NCBI GenBank assembly: GCA_947377425.1
Contig: CANCFZ010000112.1
Coordinates: 1 to 7,909, forward strand
Source: Flavobacteriaceae bacterium
GTDB taxonomy: Bacteria > Bacteroidota > Bacteroidia > Flavobacteriales > Flavobacteriaceae
Length of the DNA: 7,909 nt
Direction of reading: 5' to 3'
Part shown: positions 1-7,400 of the stretch, one piece after another
How positions within the stretch are numbered: the stretch's first letter is position 1
Layout: each line of letters begins with the position of its first letter
Translations under genes and position numbers: made by a program
Notes under the pieces: model-generated
Seen by the model: only the letters and a program-made list of their open reading frames with translations
What the model was told of the DNA's origin: nothing
Databases searched by the model: none

Positions 1-86
1 GCGGAGAAAGAGGGATTCGAACCCCCGGACCTGTTACAGTCAACAGTTTTCAAGACTGCCGCATTCGACCGCTCTGCCATTTCTCC
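1..86 (-). tRNA. tRNA-Ser (anticodon UGA), 3' end at window edge
   Basis: Read on the minus strand, the molecule starts at 86 with GGAGAAA, which pairs perfectly with TTTCTCC at 9-3. Position 2 is then the discriminator G and position 1 a C, so any encoded CCA runs off the window. The anticodon stem-loop has the seven-base loop CTTGAAA, giving anticodon TGA (reads UCA codons). A T-arm with the loop TTCGAAT is present. Between the anticodon and T arms lies a long variable arm of about 14 nt or more, a class II feature expected of tRNA-Ser. It is the only RNA gene visible in the window and is transcribed away from the ribB operon, from its own promoter. Confidence 0.97.
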
Positions 87-119
87 AGTTTGAGCGTCTG
101 CAATTCGTTATTGCGAGTG

Positions 120-150
120 CAAATATAACAACCTTTTTTTGTTTTCCAAA
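120..150 (-). promoter_or_regulatory. Bacteroidota-type promoter for tRNA-Ser
   Basis: On the minus strand a TTTG (150-147) is followed after 19 bp by TATATTTG (127-120). This fits the -33 TTTG / -7 TAnnTTTG promoter described for Bacteroidota. Transcription would start near 112-115, about 27 nt before the mature tRNA 5' end at 86. Match and spacing are both good; the start site itself is inferred. Confidence 0.8.
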
Positions 151-162
151 TAGTTTTTAAAC

Positions 163-201
163 AAAAAAACGATTAATTTTCATTAGGAAAACTAATCGTT
201 T
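163..201 (-). terminator. Intrinsic terminator of the ribB operon
   Basis: Arms 167-181 and 187-201 form a 15-bp stem around a 5-nt loop (182-186). In the minus-strand RNA the only non-Watson-Crick pair is a G-U wobble (192/176); on the plus strand that pair would be an A-C mismatch. The minus-strand RNA then continues with a run of seven U, three from the stem and four at 166-163. The hairpin starts about 32 nt after the ribB stop codon, so it most likely ends the six-gene minus-strand unit before the tRNA promoter. Confidence 0.85.
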
Positions 202-233
202 CATTTTGTATGCTTTAGGAATTAAAAATAGTT

Positions 234-1364
234 TTAATATTTTACGTAATCGGTAATTTCTAAACCGTATCCAATCATCCCAACTCGTTTGGTTTGTTGT
301 GTGTTGGTAATTAATTTGATTTTAGAAATATCAATGTCATGTAATATTTGAGCACCAATACCAAAATCTTTAGCATCCATCTTTATTTGTGGTGCATTTT
401 TGATGCCTTGTTCTTGTAATGTTTTTAATTCTTTCAATCGGTTTAGTATATCCAATGATTGAATTTCTTGGTTGATGAATAAAACGGCACCTTTTCCTTG
501 TTGATTAATCAATTGAAACATATCGTCCAGTTTTTTATCAGCATTGTTGGTTAGTGTACCTAAAATATCATTGTTAATTTGTGTGGAATTAATACGTGTT
601 AAAACTGCTTCTCCAGCACTCCAACTTCCTAAAGTTAATGCAATATGCACTTGTTTGTTAGTTGTTTGCAAATAGGCTCTTAAACGATACTTACCAAAAC
701 GTGTATCGATTTCAAAATCTTCTTTTTTTACAATCAAACTATCGTGTTGCATTCTGTAGGCAACCAAGTCTTCTATCGAAACTAATTTTAAATCGAACTT
801 TTTGGCAACATCAACCAATTGCGGTAAACGAGCCATAGTTCCGTCTTCGTTCATAATCTCCACAATTACACCAGCCGATTTGAATCCAGCTAATCGTGCA
901 AAATCAATTGCAGCTTCTGTATGACCAGTTCGTCTTAAAACACCACCTTGCTTAGCCACTAATGGAAAAATGTGTCCTGGACGTGCTAATTCATAAGGTT
1001 TTGTAGTTTCGTCAACTAAGGAAAGAATTGTTTTTGCTCTATCGGATGCCGAGATTCCTGTTGTTACCCCATTTCCTTTTAAATCAACAGAAACTGTAAA
1101 TGCTGTTTCCATGTGATCGGTATTGTTACTAACCATGGCGTGTAATCCTAACTCTTTGCAACGACTTTCGGTTAACGGCGCACAGATTAATCCACGTCCG
1201 TGTGTTGCCATAAAGTTAATCATTTCGGGAGTTACTTTTTCGGCTGCAGCCAAGAAATCGCCTTCGTTTTCGCGGTCTTCATCATCAACTACTATAATGA
1301 CTTTTCCTTGTCGGATGTCTTCTATAGCTTCTTCAATGGTGTTGAGTTGTATGTTGTTTGACAT
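234..1364 (-). CDS. ribB: 3,4-dihydroxy-2-butanone-4-phosphate synthase with a degenerate GTP cyclohydrolase II-like C-terminal domain
   Basis: Converts ribulose 5-phosphate to 3,4-dihydroxy-2-butanone 4-phosphate and formate, supplying the four-carbon unit of riboflavin; a cytoplasmic, Mg-dependent enzyme. Residues 1 to about 205 form a complete DHBP synthase domain, with the acidic DDEDRENEGD at 27-36, HGRG at 55-58, RPGH at 128-131 and RRTGHTEA at 144-151. Residues about 210-376 align with the GTP cyclohydrolase II half of bifunctional RibBA: GIGAQIL (335-341), TNTQQTKR and GYGLEI near the end. However, this half contains no cysteine at all, so the three-Cys zinc site is absent, and the QEGRGIGL-type loop is also missing. 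I infer the second activity is lost and that a separate RibA must exist elsewhere. It is the last gene of the operon, 26 bp after lptF/G. The upstream gap is too short for an FMN riboswitch. Confidence 0.93.
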   Translation of the reverse strand: MSNNIQLNTIEEAIEDIRQGKVIIVVDDEDRENEGDFLAAAEKVTPEMINFMATHGRGLICAPLTESRCKELGLHAMVSNNTDHMETAFTVSVDLKGNGVTTGISASDRAKTILSLVDETTKPYELARPGHIFPLVAKQGGVLRRTGHTEAAIDFARLAGFKSAGVIVEIMNEDGTMARLPQLVDVAKKFDLKLVSIEDLVAYRMQHDSLIVKKEDFEIDTRFGKYRLRAYLQTTNKQVHIALTLGSWSAGEAVLTRINSTQINNDILGTLTNNADKKLDDMFQLINQQGKGAVLFINQEIQSLDILNRLKELKTLQEQGIKNAPQIKMDAKDFGIGAQILHDIDISKIKLITNTQQTKRVGMIGYGLEITDYVKY

Positions 1365-1390
1365 TATAAATTAAGTTGGTAGTTGTTGTG

Positions 1391-3196
1391 TTATTTGTTA
1401 AGAACTTCAAGTTCTGAAAGTACTTTTTGGTTATAAAAGTAAACTAATATATAAAATGGAAATGCCACTAATAAAGCAATGAACATGCCTGGTTCAATAC
1501 TGCGTTTAGTTTTAAAAGCTATGGCATCTATATTCTTTTGACATTGAAATGTGAAATAGAAGAACGTTACCAAGCTGATAACAAATAGTGCAAGCAGTAG
1601 GGTAGTAGTAAATTTCAATACAACTAAAGCCAATACAACCGAAGTTATATAAAGTAACAACGTCATTTTAAGTTGCTTTTGGTATTCAATAATTTCGTTT
1701 GTTGGGTACTCAATAACATCCTCTAAAGTATTTATATTTTGACTATTTACGGAAAGAATGTTAGATCGTTTTTTTAAATTAAATAGTTTTTTAATGGGTT
1801 CTAAGATTCCGTCAAAACTAACCATTCCACCAATATCATTTATGGCTCTATAAGTTAGTAAAATGGCAATTGGAGTAAGAATAATAGACGACATCCAAAC
1901 CCCCATAAACGCCGACATACCGTTTTCTTGAGCTACTCTTTTTCCAAAAGTATTGATAAAGTGAAATACAATAAAAATAGAAACAGCAAATACGATAGGC
2001 AATCCCAATCCACCTTTTCTAATGATAGACCCCAAAGGAGCTCCAATAAAAAACATCAATAAGCAAGAAAAAGCAATCATGAATTTATCATAAAGTGCAA
2101 TCCAGTGACCATTTATGTTTTTAGATTTAGATTCCATTTCAAAAACATAACTATCTATAGTAAAACCAGTATTTTCAATGTTGTTAATTGCAATTTTAAT
2201 AACCTCTTTTTTTTGAGATTCATTTAGATTTTGAAACAAATCAGTTCCTTTAATTTCTTTTTTAGGAATAGCTGATGGCGCATTATAATAGGTATTGGTA
2301 ACTCCTGTTCTTAAATAAATATTTTCGGCATACGACTTGATGTCTTTTTTATAATTCTTATTCAATGAATCCAATGTAAATCTCAATTCGTTGCTGTTTA
2401 GCATTGTGGTGGTGTTAGAAATATCAACACTTTCCATATTTGATTGATTCAATTTGGATAAATCAATATTGATGACATCACTTTTAAAAGTTCCTTTGGC
2501 AAATGGAATTTTGTTACGTTCTTCATATTTATTAGGAATAATATCCTCGTAATAATTGCCATTAGTAAGTACTAGTTTTAATGTATTGGAAGATTCACTG
2601 CTCACTAATTCACCTTTTTCGGCTTTAATAACGGTTGTACTGCCTTCTCCATTATCTAGCTTTCGATGAATTGTTACACCAGTAAGATGGTTTCCTTTTT
2701 CACCTGATTTCTTTTCTACTTTAATGGTATAATTACCGACTTCACTAAATTGCCCTTCGGCAATAGCCATAGCGGGTTTTACTTGGGCAATGTTTCGTCT
2801 AAAATTAATGAATTTATATTCGGCATACGGAATTACATTGTTTGCAAAAAAGAAAGAGATAACACTAAGAATTAAAATAAATACAGTGTTACTTCGCATC
2901 ATTCTTTGAAACGAAATACCGGAAGATTTCATTGCTGCAAATTCATAATTTTCGGATAAGCTTCCAAAACTCATAATCGAGGCTAGTAGTACCGATAAAG
3001 GCAGTACTAATGGAACTAATCGAGGCATTGCAAAAAGAAGAAATTTCAGAATCATTATGAAATCTAAATCTTTACCCGCGAGTTCTGAAATGAATAACCA
3101 AACAGTTTGAAGTATAAATATAAAAAACAAGATTACAAATACCGTGGTAAATGTAATCAAGAAGGATTTTAATAAATACTTATCTACTATTTTCAC
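1391..3196 (-). CDS. LptF/LptG-family (YjgP/YjgQ) lipopolysaccharide export permease
   Basis: Inner-membrane permease of the family that works with the LptB ATPase to extract lipopolysaccharide and pass it to the periplasmic Lpt bridge. Three membrane segments (about 12-36, 52-76, 103-123) are followed by a large periplasmic region (about 125-365, beta-rich in this family) and three more segments (about 367-391, 397-417, 429-449), the standard layout. Characteristic stretches are SFGSLSENYEFAAMKSSGIS in the cytoplasmic loop after segment 2 and NNVIPYAEYKF after segment 3. At 601 aa it is far longer than the roughly 360 aa E. coli proteins: the periplasmic part is enlarged, and residues about 455-601 add a charged linker plus two or three further hydrophobic segments. 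The start is GTG, 5 bp after the lolA stop; the frame meets a stop 15 bp further upstream with no ATG between. Whether it serves as LptF or LptG cannot be told from the sequence. Confidence 0.9.
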   Translation of the reverse strand: MKIVDKYLLKSFLITFTTVFVILFFIFILQTVWLFISELAGKDLDFIMILKFLLFAMPRLVPLVLPLSVLLASIMSFGSLSENYEFAAMKSSGISFQRMMRSNTVFILILSVISFFFANNVIPYAEYKFINFRRNIAQVKPAMAIAEGQFSEVGNYTIKVEKKSGEKGNHLTGVTIHRKLDNGEGSTTVIKAEKGELVSSESSNTLKLVLTNGNYYEDIIPNKYEERNKIPFAKGTFKSDVINIDLSKLNQSNMESVDISNTTTMLNSNELRFTLDSLNKNYKKDIKSYAENIYLRTGVTNTYYNAPSAIPKKEIKGTDLFQNLNESQKKEVIKIAINNIENTGFTIDSYVFEMESKSKNINGHWIALYDKFMIAFSCLLMFFIGAPLGSIIRKGGLGLPIVFAVSIFIVFHFINTFGKRVAQENGMSAFMGVWMSSIILTPIAILLTYRAINDIGGMVSFDGILEPIKKLFNLKKRSNILSVNSQNINTLEDVIEYPTNEIIEYQKQLKMTLLLYITSVVLALVVLKFTTTLLLALFVISLVTFFYFTFQCQKNIDAIAFKTKRSIEPGMFIALLVAFPFYILVYFYNQKVLSELEVLNK

Positions 3197-3201
3197 AAAG
3201 A

Positions 3202-3843
3202 TTAATCTAATTTATTGATGTAGTATTTTGGGAATTTACTGGCTACAAATGTAAATTGATTATTTGACAAAGGTTGATTGGTTTTGAAAGAATTAACAGT
3301 CAAAGTAGTTTTTGTTCCGTTTTTACCAATCTCAATAAGGTTGTAAATGGTTTTGGTTTGAATATCAATTCCTAAAAGAATTTCTTTGCGTTGGTCTTTA
3401 GTGCTATTCGGCGTTAACTTAATATACTGAATTTTACGTCCTTTTATATCTTGAATAATGTCCCAACCAAATTTGTAACCACTATTAAAAAACGTCAACA
3501 TTTTAGATGGAGTAATTGCTTTTTCATCACTATCATTAACACTCGAAATAGTTACTTCTTCATCTTCAGGAACTATTGTATAGGTTTTTTTTCCATCAAA
3601 TATTTTGGTAACCCCCATAAAGTTCAATACATATTTATTTCCTTGAAGTGTAACGTTTCCTTTGCTATCTTGATTTATGTTTTCTTTAGAATTATTTAAA
3701 GTATATTTAAAGTCAATAATAATATTGTTGTAACTTTTAATTTTTGCTGTTACTTCATCCAAAAGAGCTTTTGCTTTTTTGTCTTGAGCATTGGAGGTAA
3801 AACCAATAACTAATAATAAGGCAATTGACAGAAATTTGTTCAT
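3202..3843 (-). CDS. LolA-like outer membrane lipoprotein carrier protein
   Basis: Periplasmic chaperone family that takes lipoproteins released from the inner membrane and carries them to the outer membrane. With the start chosen here (213 aa) the protein opens with a compact signal peptide, MNK then the hydrophobic FLSIALLLVIGF and a likely cleavage site after TSNA before QDKK. The mature part begins AKALLDEVTAKIKSYNNI and continues as alternating short beta strands such as KGNVTLQGNKYVLNFMG and KTYTIVPEDEEVTI, typical of the half-barrel LolA/LppX fold. A longer start at 3864 would add seven residues, give an atypically long n-region and overlap ftsK by 17 bp; the internal ATG leaves a 4-bp gap and is preferred. 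It lies between ftsK and an LPS export permease, which supports an envelope role. Family assignment is by resemblance; client lipoproteins are unknown. Confidence 0.87.
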   Translation of the reverse strand: MNKFLSIALLLVIGFTSNAQDKKAKALLDEVTAKIKSYNNIIIDFKYTLNNSKENINQDSKGNVTLQGNKYVLNFMGVTKIFDGKKTYTIVPEDEEVTISSVNDSDEKAITPSKMLTFFNSGYKFGWDIIQDIKGRKIQYIKLTPNSTKDQRKEILLGIDIQTKTIYNLIEIGKNGTKTTLTVNSFKTNQPLSNNQFTFVASKFPKYYINKLD

Positions 3844-3847
3844 TTTA

Positions 3848-6325
3848 TTAATTGTTTTGTTCATTGTTTAAAAATTGATCAAGCGCAGTTAAGTCAGAAA
3901 CGTTAACACCTCGTGCTTTGCTTCCTTCAAACGGACCTACAATTCCAGCTGCTTCGAGTTGATCTATCAATCGTCCGGCACGGTTGTAACCTAATTTCAA
4001 TTTTCTTTGCAATAATGATGCCGAACCTTGTTGAGCGGTTACAATTATTTCGGCTGCTTCTCTAAACATAACGTCTCTTTCTGAAATATCAATGTCTAAT
4101 TTAACACTGCTTTCTTCACCAACATATTCAGGGAGTAAGAATGCGGTTGGATATGCTTTTTGAGAACCAATATAGTCTACAATTTTTTCAACTTCTGGAG
4201 TATCTACAAAGGCACATTGTACACGTACTAAATCATTTCCATTAGAAAATAATAAATCTCCACGACCTATCAATTGATCGGCACCACCTGAATCTAAAAT
4301 AGTTCTAGAATCAATTTTTGATGTAACTCTAAACGCAATACGAGCAGGGAAATTGGCTTTAATCATACCTGTAATAACGTTTACAGATGGTCTTTGAGTT
4401 GCTATAATTAAGTGAATTCCAATTGCTCTAGCTAATTGTGCCAACCTTGCAATCGGCATTTCTACTTCTTTACCAGCGGTCATAATTAAATCGGCAAACT
4501 CATCTACAACCAACACAATGTATGGTAAAAATTGATGTCCGTGTTCTGGATTTAATTTACGCGCTTTGAATTTTTCGTTGTATTCTTTAATGTTACGAAC
4601 CATCGCATCTTTCAATAGCGAATAACGGTTGTCCATTTCGATACAAAGCGAGTTTAGTGTGTTAATTACTTTGCTATTGTCGGTAATAATGGCATCTTCT
4701 GAATCTGGAAGTTTGGCTAAATAATGGCGTTCGATTTTGTTGAATAATGTTAATTCGACTTTCTTCGGATCGACCAAAACAAACTTCACTTCGGCAGGAT
4801 GTTTTTTGTATAAAAGTGACGTTAATACAGCATTCAAACCAACTGATTTTCCTTGTCCTGTTGCACCAGCCATCAATAAGTGAGGCATTTTGGCTAAGTC
4901 AAAAACAAAAGTTTCGTTAGAAATAGTTTTACCTAAAGCAATTGGTAATTCCATTTCGGCTTCTTGAAACTTTGCAGAAGCAATAACCGTTTTCATTGGA
5001 ACCATTGTTGGATTTTTGTTTGGAACTTCAATTCCAATAGTTCCTTTACCAGGAATGGGAGCTATTATACGAATTCCTAATGCCGAAAGCGAAAGTGCAA
5101 TATCGTCTTCTAAACTTTTGATTTTAGAAATACGAATTCCAGCTTCGGGAACGATTTCATATAATGTTACCGATGGACCAACAGTAGCTTTGATTTGAGC
5201 AATATCAATTTTGTAGTTACGAAGCGTTTCTACAATTCGGTTTTTATTTTCTTCTAATTCTTCCTGATTGATTGTAATTCCAACAGAGCTGTATTCTTTT
5301 AATAAATCGATGGTTGGAAACTTGTAATTTGACAATTCTAAAGTTGGGTCAAATAAACCAAAATCCGCTACTAATCTTGCTGCAAGATTATCTTCAACAA
5401 CATCTTCGTCTTGAGGTTTTTCAATTACAAAAACATCATCGTTGGTTTTGATAACTTCTGGTTCAGTAACTTGTAGTTTTAAAGGAGTAACCGGTTCAAC
5501 TACCTTGGGTTCATTCTTTAAAGTAGGTTCCAATTCAATTTCAGAATAACTTGAAATCGTTGGTTTTAATGCTTCTTTATTAACTTCAAATTGTAAATTT
5601 GATTTAATATGAGGTGCTTCAATGATGTCGTCTAAATCGTCGTGAGTATCTTCAACAGCGTATTCTTCAAGATTATAGGCAGACGAATCAGTTTCCGTAG
5701 CCTTCATTGCTGCTAAATCATCATTTATTTCCTTGTGTTTTTTCTCGAAAAATGTCTTGATAGTATCAGGTGATAATTTAATTTTGAATATCAGATAGAT
5801 TATCACACCAAAAATCAATGTTAATAATGTACCAATTTTACCAATATAATCTTGAAAGAATAAATTCATTTCATAGCCAATAGTTCCGCCCAATTCGGGA
5901 ATAGAATTAGCAAAGAAACCGAATAAAATGGAAAGGATAACAATTGCAAATAAATCCCAAAACCAAGTTGCTTTTAGTTTTTTAAGAGGCAAATCCAATA
6001 CCATAAAGGCACCTGTTAAAAAGAACAATTTTACGAATAGGAATGAAGCGGCACCAAAACCTTTGTAGATAAAAAAGTCAGACAAATAAGCGCCTAATTT
6101 TCCAAGCCAATTGTTAGCTGTTTCATCACGATTAGCTAAGTCGTTCACAATATTTTGGTCTTCTTGACCATGAATAAAGAACGAGATAAAAGCTGCCAAA
6201 AGTCCAACAGATAAAAGTACCAAAAGGCAACCCAAAATTACTTTGTATTGCCTTTTCATTTTCCAAGGAAGTTGTTCTCCTGTTTCTGATGCTTTTGTAT
6301 TTTCTTTTTTAACTGTTTTTGCCAT
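3848..6325 (-). CDS. ftsK: FtsK/SpoIIIE-family DNA translocase
   Basis: Septum-anchored ATPase that pumps double-stranded DNA and helps resolve chromosome dimers during division. The N-terminus has four membrane segments (about 28-51, 86-111, 120-141, 162-182). An acidic, proline-containing linker of roughly 140 residues (about 185-325) follows, far shorter than that of E. coli FtsK, so the whole protein is 825 aa rather than about 1330. The motor domain carries Walker A GATGQGKS at 487-494, Walker B VLVVDE at 604-609, and the family signatures IATQRPSVNVITGMIKANFP (641-660) and LDSGGADQLIGRGDLL. Residues about 750-812 form the gamma winged helix that reads orientation motifs (SASLLQRKLKLGYNRAGRLI). 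All expected parts are intact. The start ATG lies 38 bp after the dgkA-like stop, and only 4 bp separate its stop from lolA, consistent with co-transcription. Confidence 0.97.
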   Translation of the reverse strand: MAKTVKKENTKASETGEQLPWKMKRQYKVILGCLLVLLSVGLLAAFISFFIHGQEDQNIVNDLANRDETANNWLGKLGAYLSDFFIYKGFGAASFLFVKLFFLTGAFMVLDLPLKKLKATWFWDLFAIVILSILFGFFANSIPELGGTIGYEMNLFFQDYIGKIGTLLTLIFGVIIYLIFKIKLSPDTIKTFFEKKHKEINDDLAAMKATETDSSAYNLEEYAVEDTHDDLDDIIEAPHIKSNLQFEVNKEALKPTISSYSEIELEPTLKNEPKVVEPVTPLKLQVTEPEVIKTNDDVFVIEKPQDEDVVEDNLAARLVADFGLFDPTLELSNYKFPTIDLLKEYSSVGITINQEELEENKNRIVETLRNYKIDIAQIKATVGPSVTLYEIVPEAGIRISKIKSLEDDIALSLSALGIRIIAPIPGKGTIGIEVPNKNPTMVPMKTVIASAKFQEAEMELPIALGKTISNETFVFDLAKMPHLLMAGATGQGKSVGLNAVLTSLLYKKHPAEVKFVLVDPKKVELTLFNKIERHYLAKLPDSEDAIITDNSKVINTLNSLCIEMDNRYSLLKDAMVRNIKEYNEKFKARKLNPEHGHQFLPYIVLVVDEFADLIMTAGKEVEMPIARLAQLARAIGIHLIIATQRPSVNVITGMIKANFPARIAFRVTSKIDSRTILDSGGADQLIGRGDLLFSNGNDLVRVQCAFVDTPEVEKIVDYIGSQKAYPTAFLLPEYVGEESSVKLDIDISERDVMFREAAEIIVTAQQGSASLLQRKLKLGYNRAGRLIDQLEAAGIVGPFEGSKARGVNVSDLTALDQFLNNEQNN

Positions 6326-6363
6326 TTGAAATTAAATAGATGCTATAAAAATAGAAAATTATA

Positions 6364-6750
6364 TTATAAAAGAGCTTTTATGTAAGGAATATATATCATG
6401 CAACCAATTGTAATTGCAGTAAAGGCAGCAAATAATACGGATCCTGCGGCAATGTCTTTAATAAAGCCAATTCGTTCATGGTATTCAGGATGAATAAAGT
6501 CGGCTATTTTTTCAACTGCAGTATTTAGGCCTTCAATTGCAAGAACCAAACCCATAGCAAGAGTTTGAATCATCCATTCTTCATGCGAAATATGAAAATA
6601 AAAACCAGCAATAATCATCAAAACTCCAATAGAACTTTGAACCATCACACTGTGTTCAGTTGAAATAAGCTTGATAGCTCCTTTTATTGCAAACCCAACG
6701 CTTTTTAATCTTCCTGTTAAAAAAGTTTTATCTCTTTCAAATTCTCCCAT
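6364..6750 (-). CDS. dgkA: Diacylglycerol kinase family protein (DgkA-type membrane lipid kinase)
   Basis: Small integral membrane kinase of the prokaryotic DgkA family, which phosphorylates diacylglycerol or, in some bacteria, undecaprenol using ATP. At 128 aa it is the normal family size, with three hydrophobic helices (about 38-55, 60-79, 100-125) after an amphipathic N-terminus. The catalytic set seen in E. coli DgkA is present with a constant offset: E32, E73, N76, E80, D84, K98 and D99, including the signature EGLNTAVEKIADFI. The enzyme is therefore probably active. Substrate cannot be assigned from sequence; undecaprenol is a real alternative to diacylglycerol. Only 10 bp separate it from the tpx stop, so it is probably on the tpx transcript. 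Confidence 0.92.
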   Translation of the reverse strand: MGEFERDKTFLTGRLKSVGFAIKGAIKLISTEHSVMVQSSIGVLMIIAGFYFHISHEEWMIQTLAMGLVLAIEGLNTAVEKIADFIHPEYHERIGFIKDIAAGSVLFAAFTAITIGCMIYIPYIKALL

Positions 6751-6760
6751 AAATTGTATA

Positions 6761-7258
6761 TTATAATGCTGCTAAAGCGGCTTCGTAATTAGGTTCGTCT
6801 GCAATTTCTCCAACTTGCTCAGCATAAGTAATTGTTCCGTTTTCATCTAAAACAAGCACAACTCTTGAACTTAATCCAGCTAATGGACCGTCAACGATTT
6901 CTAAACCATAATCTTTTCCAAAACTACCTGTTTTAAAATCGGATAAGTTTACTACGTTTTCTAATCCTTCGGCACCACAAAAACGTTTTTGAGCAAAAGG
7001 TAAATCTCTTGAAATGCACAAAACTTTTGTGTTTTCTAATGCACTAGCTTTAGCATTAAAAGTTCTTACTGATGTAGCACAAGTACCAGTGTCAATACTT
7101 GGAAAAATATTTAAAACCAACTTACTTCCAGCAAAATCAGCTAAAGAAGCTACTGATAAATCGTTTTTTACTAGATTAAAATCAGGTGCTTTAGAACCTA
7201 CTTTTGGTAATTCACCACTTGTGTTTATTGGGTTTCCACCTAATGTTATTGATGCCAT
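6761..7258 (-). CDS. tpx: Thiol peroxidase, atypical 2-Cys peroxiredoxin (Tpx)
   Basis: Reduces hydrogen peroxide and organic hydroperoxides at the expense of thioredoxin. At 165 aa it matches the family (E. coli Tpx 168 aa). The active-site motif PSIDTGTC puts the peroxidatic cysteine at C60, with P53 and T57 of the PxxxTxxC signature. The resolving cysteine is C94 (RFCGAEGLENV), and a third family cysteine is C81. R132 (SSRVVLV) is the probable active-site arginine. The glycine-rich N-terminus (ITLGGNPI) and the stretch GLSSRVVLVLDENGTITY are typical of Tpx. It is the first gene of the minus-strand cluster, with a promoter-like TACTTTTG about 24 bp upstream. It is divergent from arsR across a 165-bp gap. 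Confidence 0.97.
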   Translation of the reverse strand: MASITLGGNPINTSGELPKVGSKAPDFNLVKNDLSVASLADFAGSKLVLNIFPSIDTGTCATSVRTFNAKASALENTKVLCISRDLPFAQKRFCGAEGLENVVNLSDFKTGSFGKDYGLEIVDGPLAGLSSRVVLVLDENGTITYAEQVGEIADEPNYEAALAAL

Positions 7259-7281
7259 TTTTTTAATTTTTTTTGAGGATT

Positions 7282-7289
7282 CAAAAGTA
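7282..7289 (-). promoter_or_regulatory. Putative -7 promoter element of the tpx operon
   Basis: The minus strand reads TACTTTTG here, an exact fit to the Bacteroidota -7 consensus TAnnTTTG, 23 bp before the tpx start codon. No clear TTTG lies at the expected -33 distance; that position (around 7309-7312) falls inside the 7-nt tandem repeat. The promoter is therefore either weak at -33 or activator-dependent. Confidence 0.55.
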
Positions 7290-7294
7290 GTGAA

Positions 7295-7329
7295 AATAAT
7301 TAGGAATTAAGAATTCGGAATTAGGAATT
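7295..7329. repeat. 7-nt tandem repeat in the tpx/arsR divergent promoter region
   Basis: Four consecutive heptamers fit NRGAATT: AGGAATT (7302-7308), AAGAATT (7309-7315), CGGAATT (7316-7322) and AGGAATT (7323-7329), preceded by a decayed unit AATAATT (7295-7301). The 11-mer AATTAGGAATT occurs exactly at 7298-7308 and 7319-7329. The block covers the region where the tpx -33 element should lie. No coding potential is seen. Confidence 0.85.
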
Positions 7330-7368
7330 TTTGAAATCAAATAGAAATGCAATTTTATAGTAAAATAG

Positions 7369-7400
7369 TTGCGTGGTATTATTGTTTTATCGTAATATTG
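7369..7400 (+). promoter_or_regulatory. Putative arsR promoter
   Basis: TTG at 7369-7371 is followed after 21 bp by TAATATTG (7393-7400), which matches TAnnTTTG at five of the six fixed positions. The TTG-to-TAnnTTTG spacing lies within the range reported for Flavobacterium promoters. Transcription would begin around 7406, giving a very short leader before the ATG at 7424. Confidence 0.5.

Noticed and set aside
234..737. Frameshift as the reason for the missing GTP cyclohydrolase II motifs
   Set aside because: The frame stays open, and family-like segments (GIGAQIL, GYGLEI) reappear in the same frame at the C-terminus, so the motif loss is by substitution, not by a frame error.
1123..1374. 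Plus-strand reading frame of 83 aa antisense to the start of ribB
   Set aside because: It lies over the well-conserved DHBP synthase domain on the other strand, and its translation resembles no protein family; it is a shadow.
1365..1390. FMN riboswitch before ribB
   Set aside because: Only 26 bp separate the two genes, far too little for an RFN element, and no matching conserved stems are seen.
3451..3699. Plus-strand reading frame of 82 aa antisense to lolA
   Set aside because: Composition is dominated by I, F and N as expected from the complement of A/T-rich coding sequence; there is no independent support.
3844..3864. Upstream lolA start at 3864
   Set aside because: It would overlap ftsK by 17 bp and add seven residues before an otherwise standard signal peptide; the ATG at 3843 gives a normal n-region. 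It cannot be fully excluded.
5016..5198. Plus-strand reading frame of 60 aa antisense to ftsK
   Set aside because: It is fully inside the conserved FtsK motor region and mirrors its codon pattern.
6326..6363. Separate ftsK promoter
   Set aside because: Only imperfect -7-like strings such as TAATTTTC occur on the minus strand, with no -33 partner at a good distance; not strong enough to list as a feature.
7014..7310. Plus-strand reading frame of 98 aa antisense to tpx
   Set aside because: It overlaps the strongly supported Tpx gene and its promoter; no recognisable domain.
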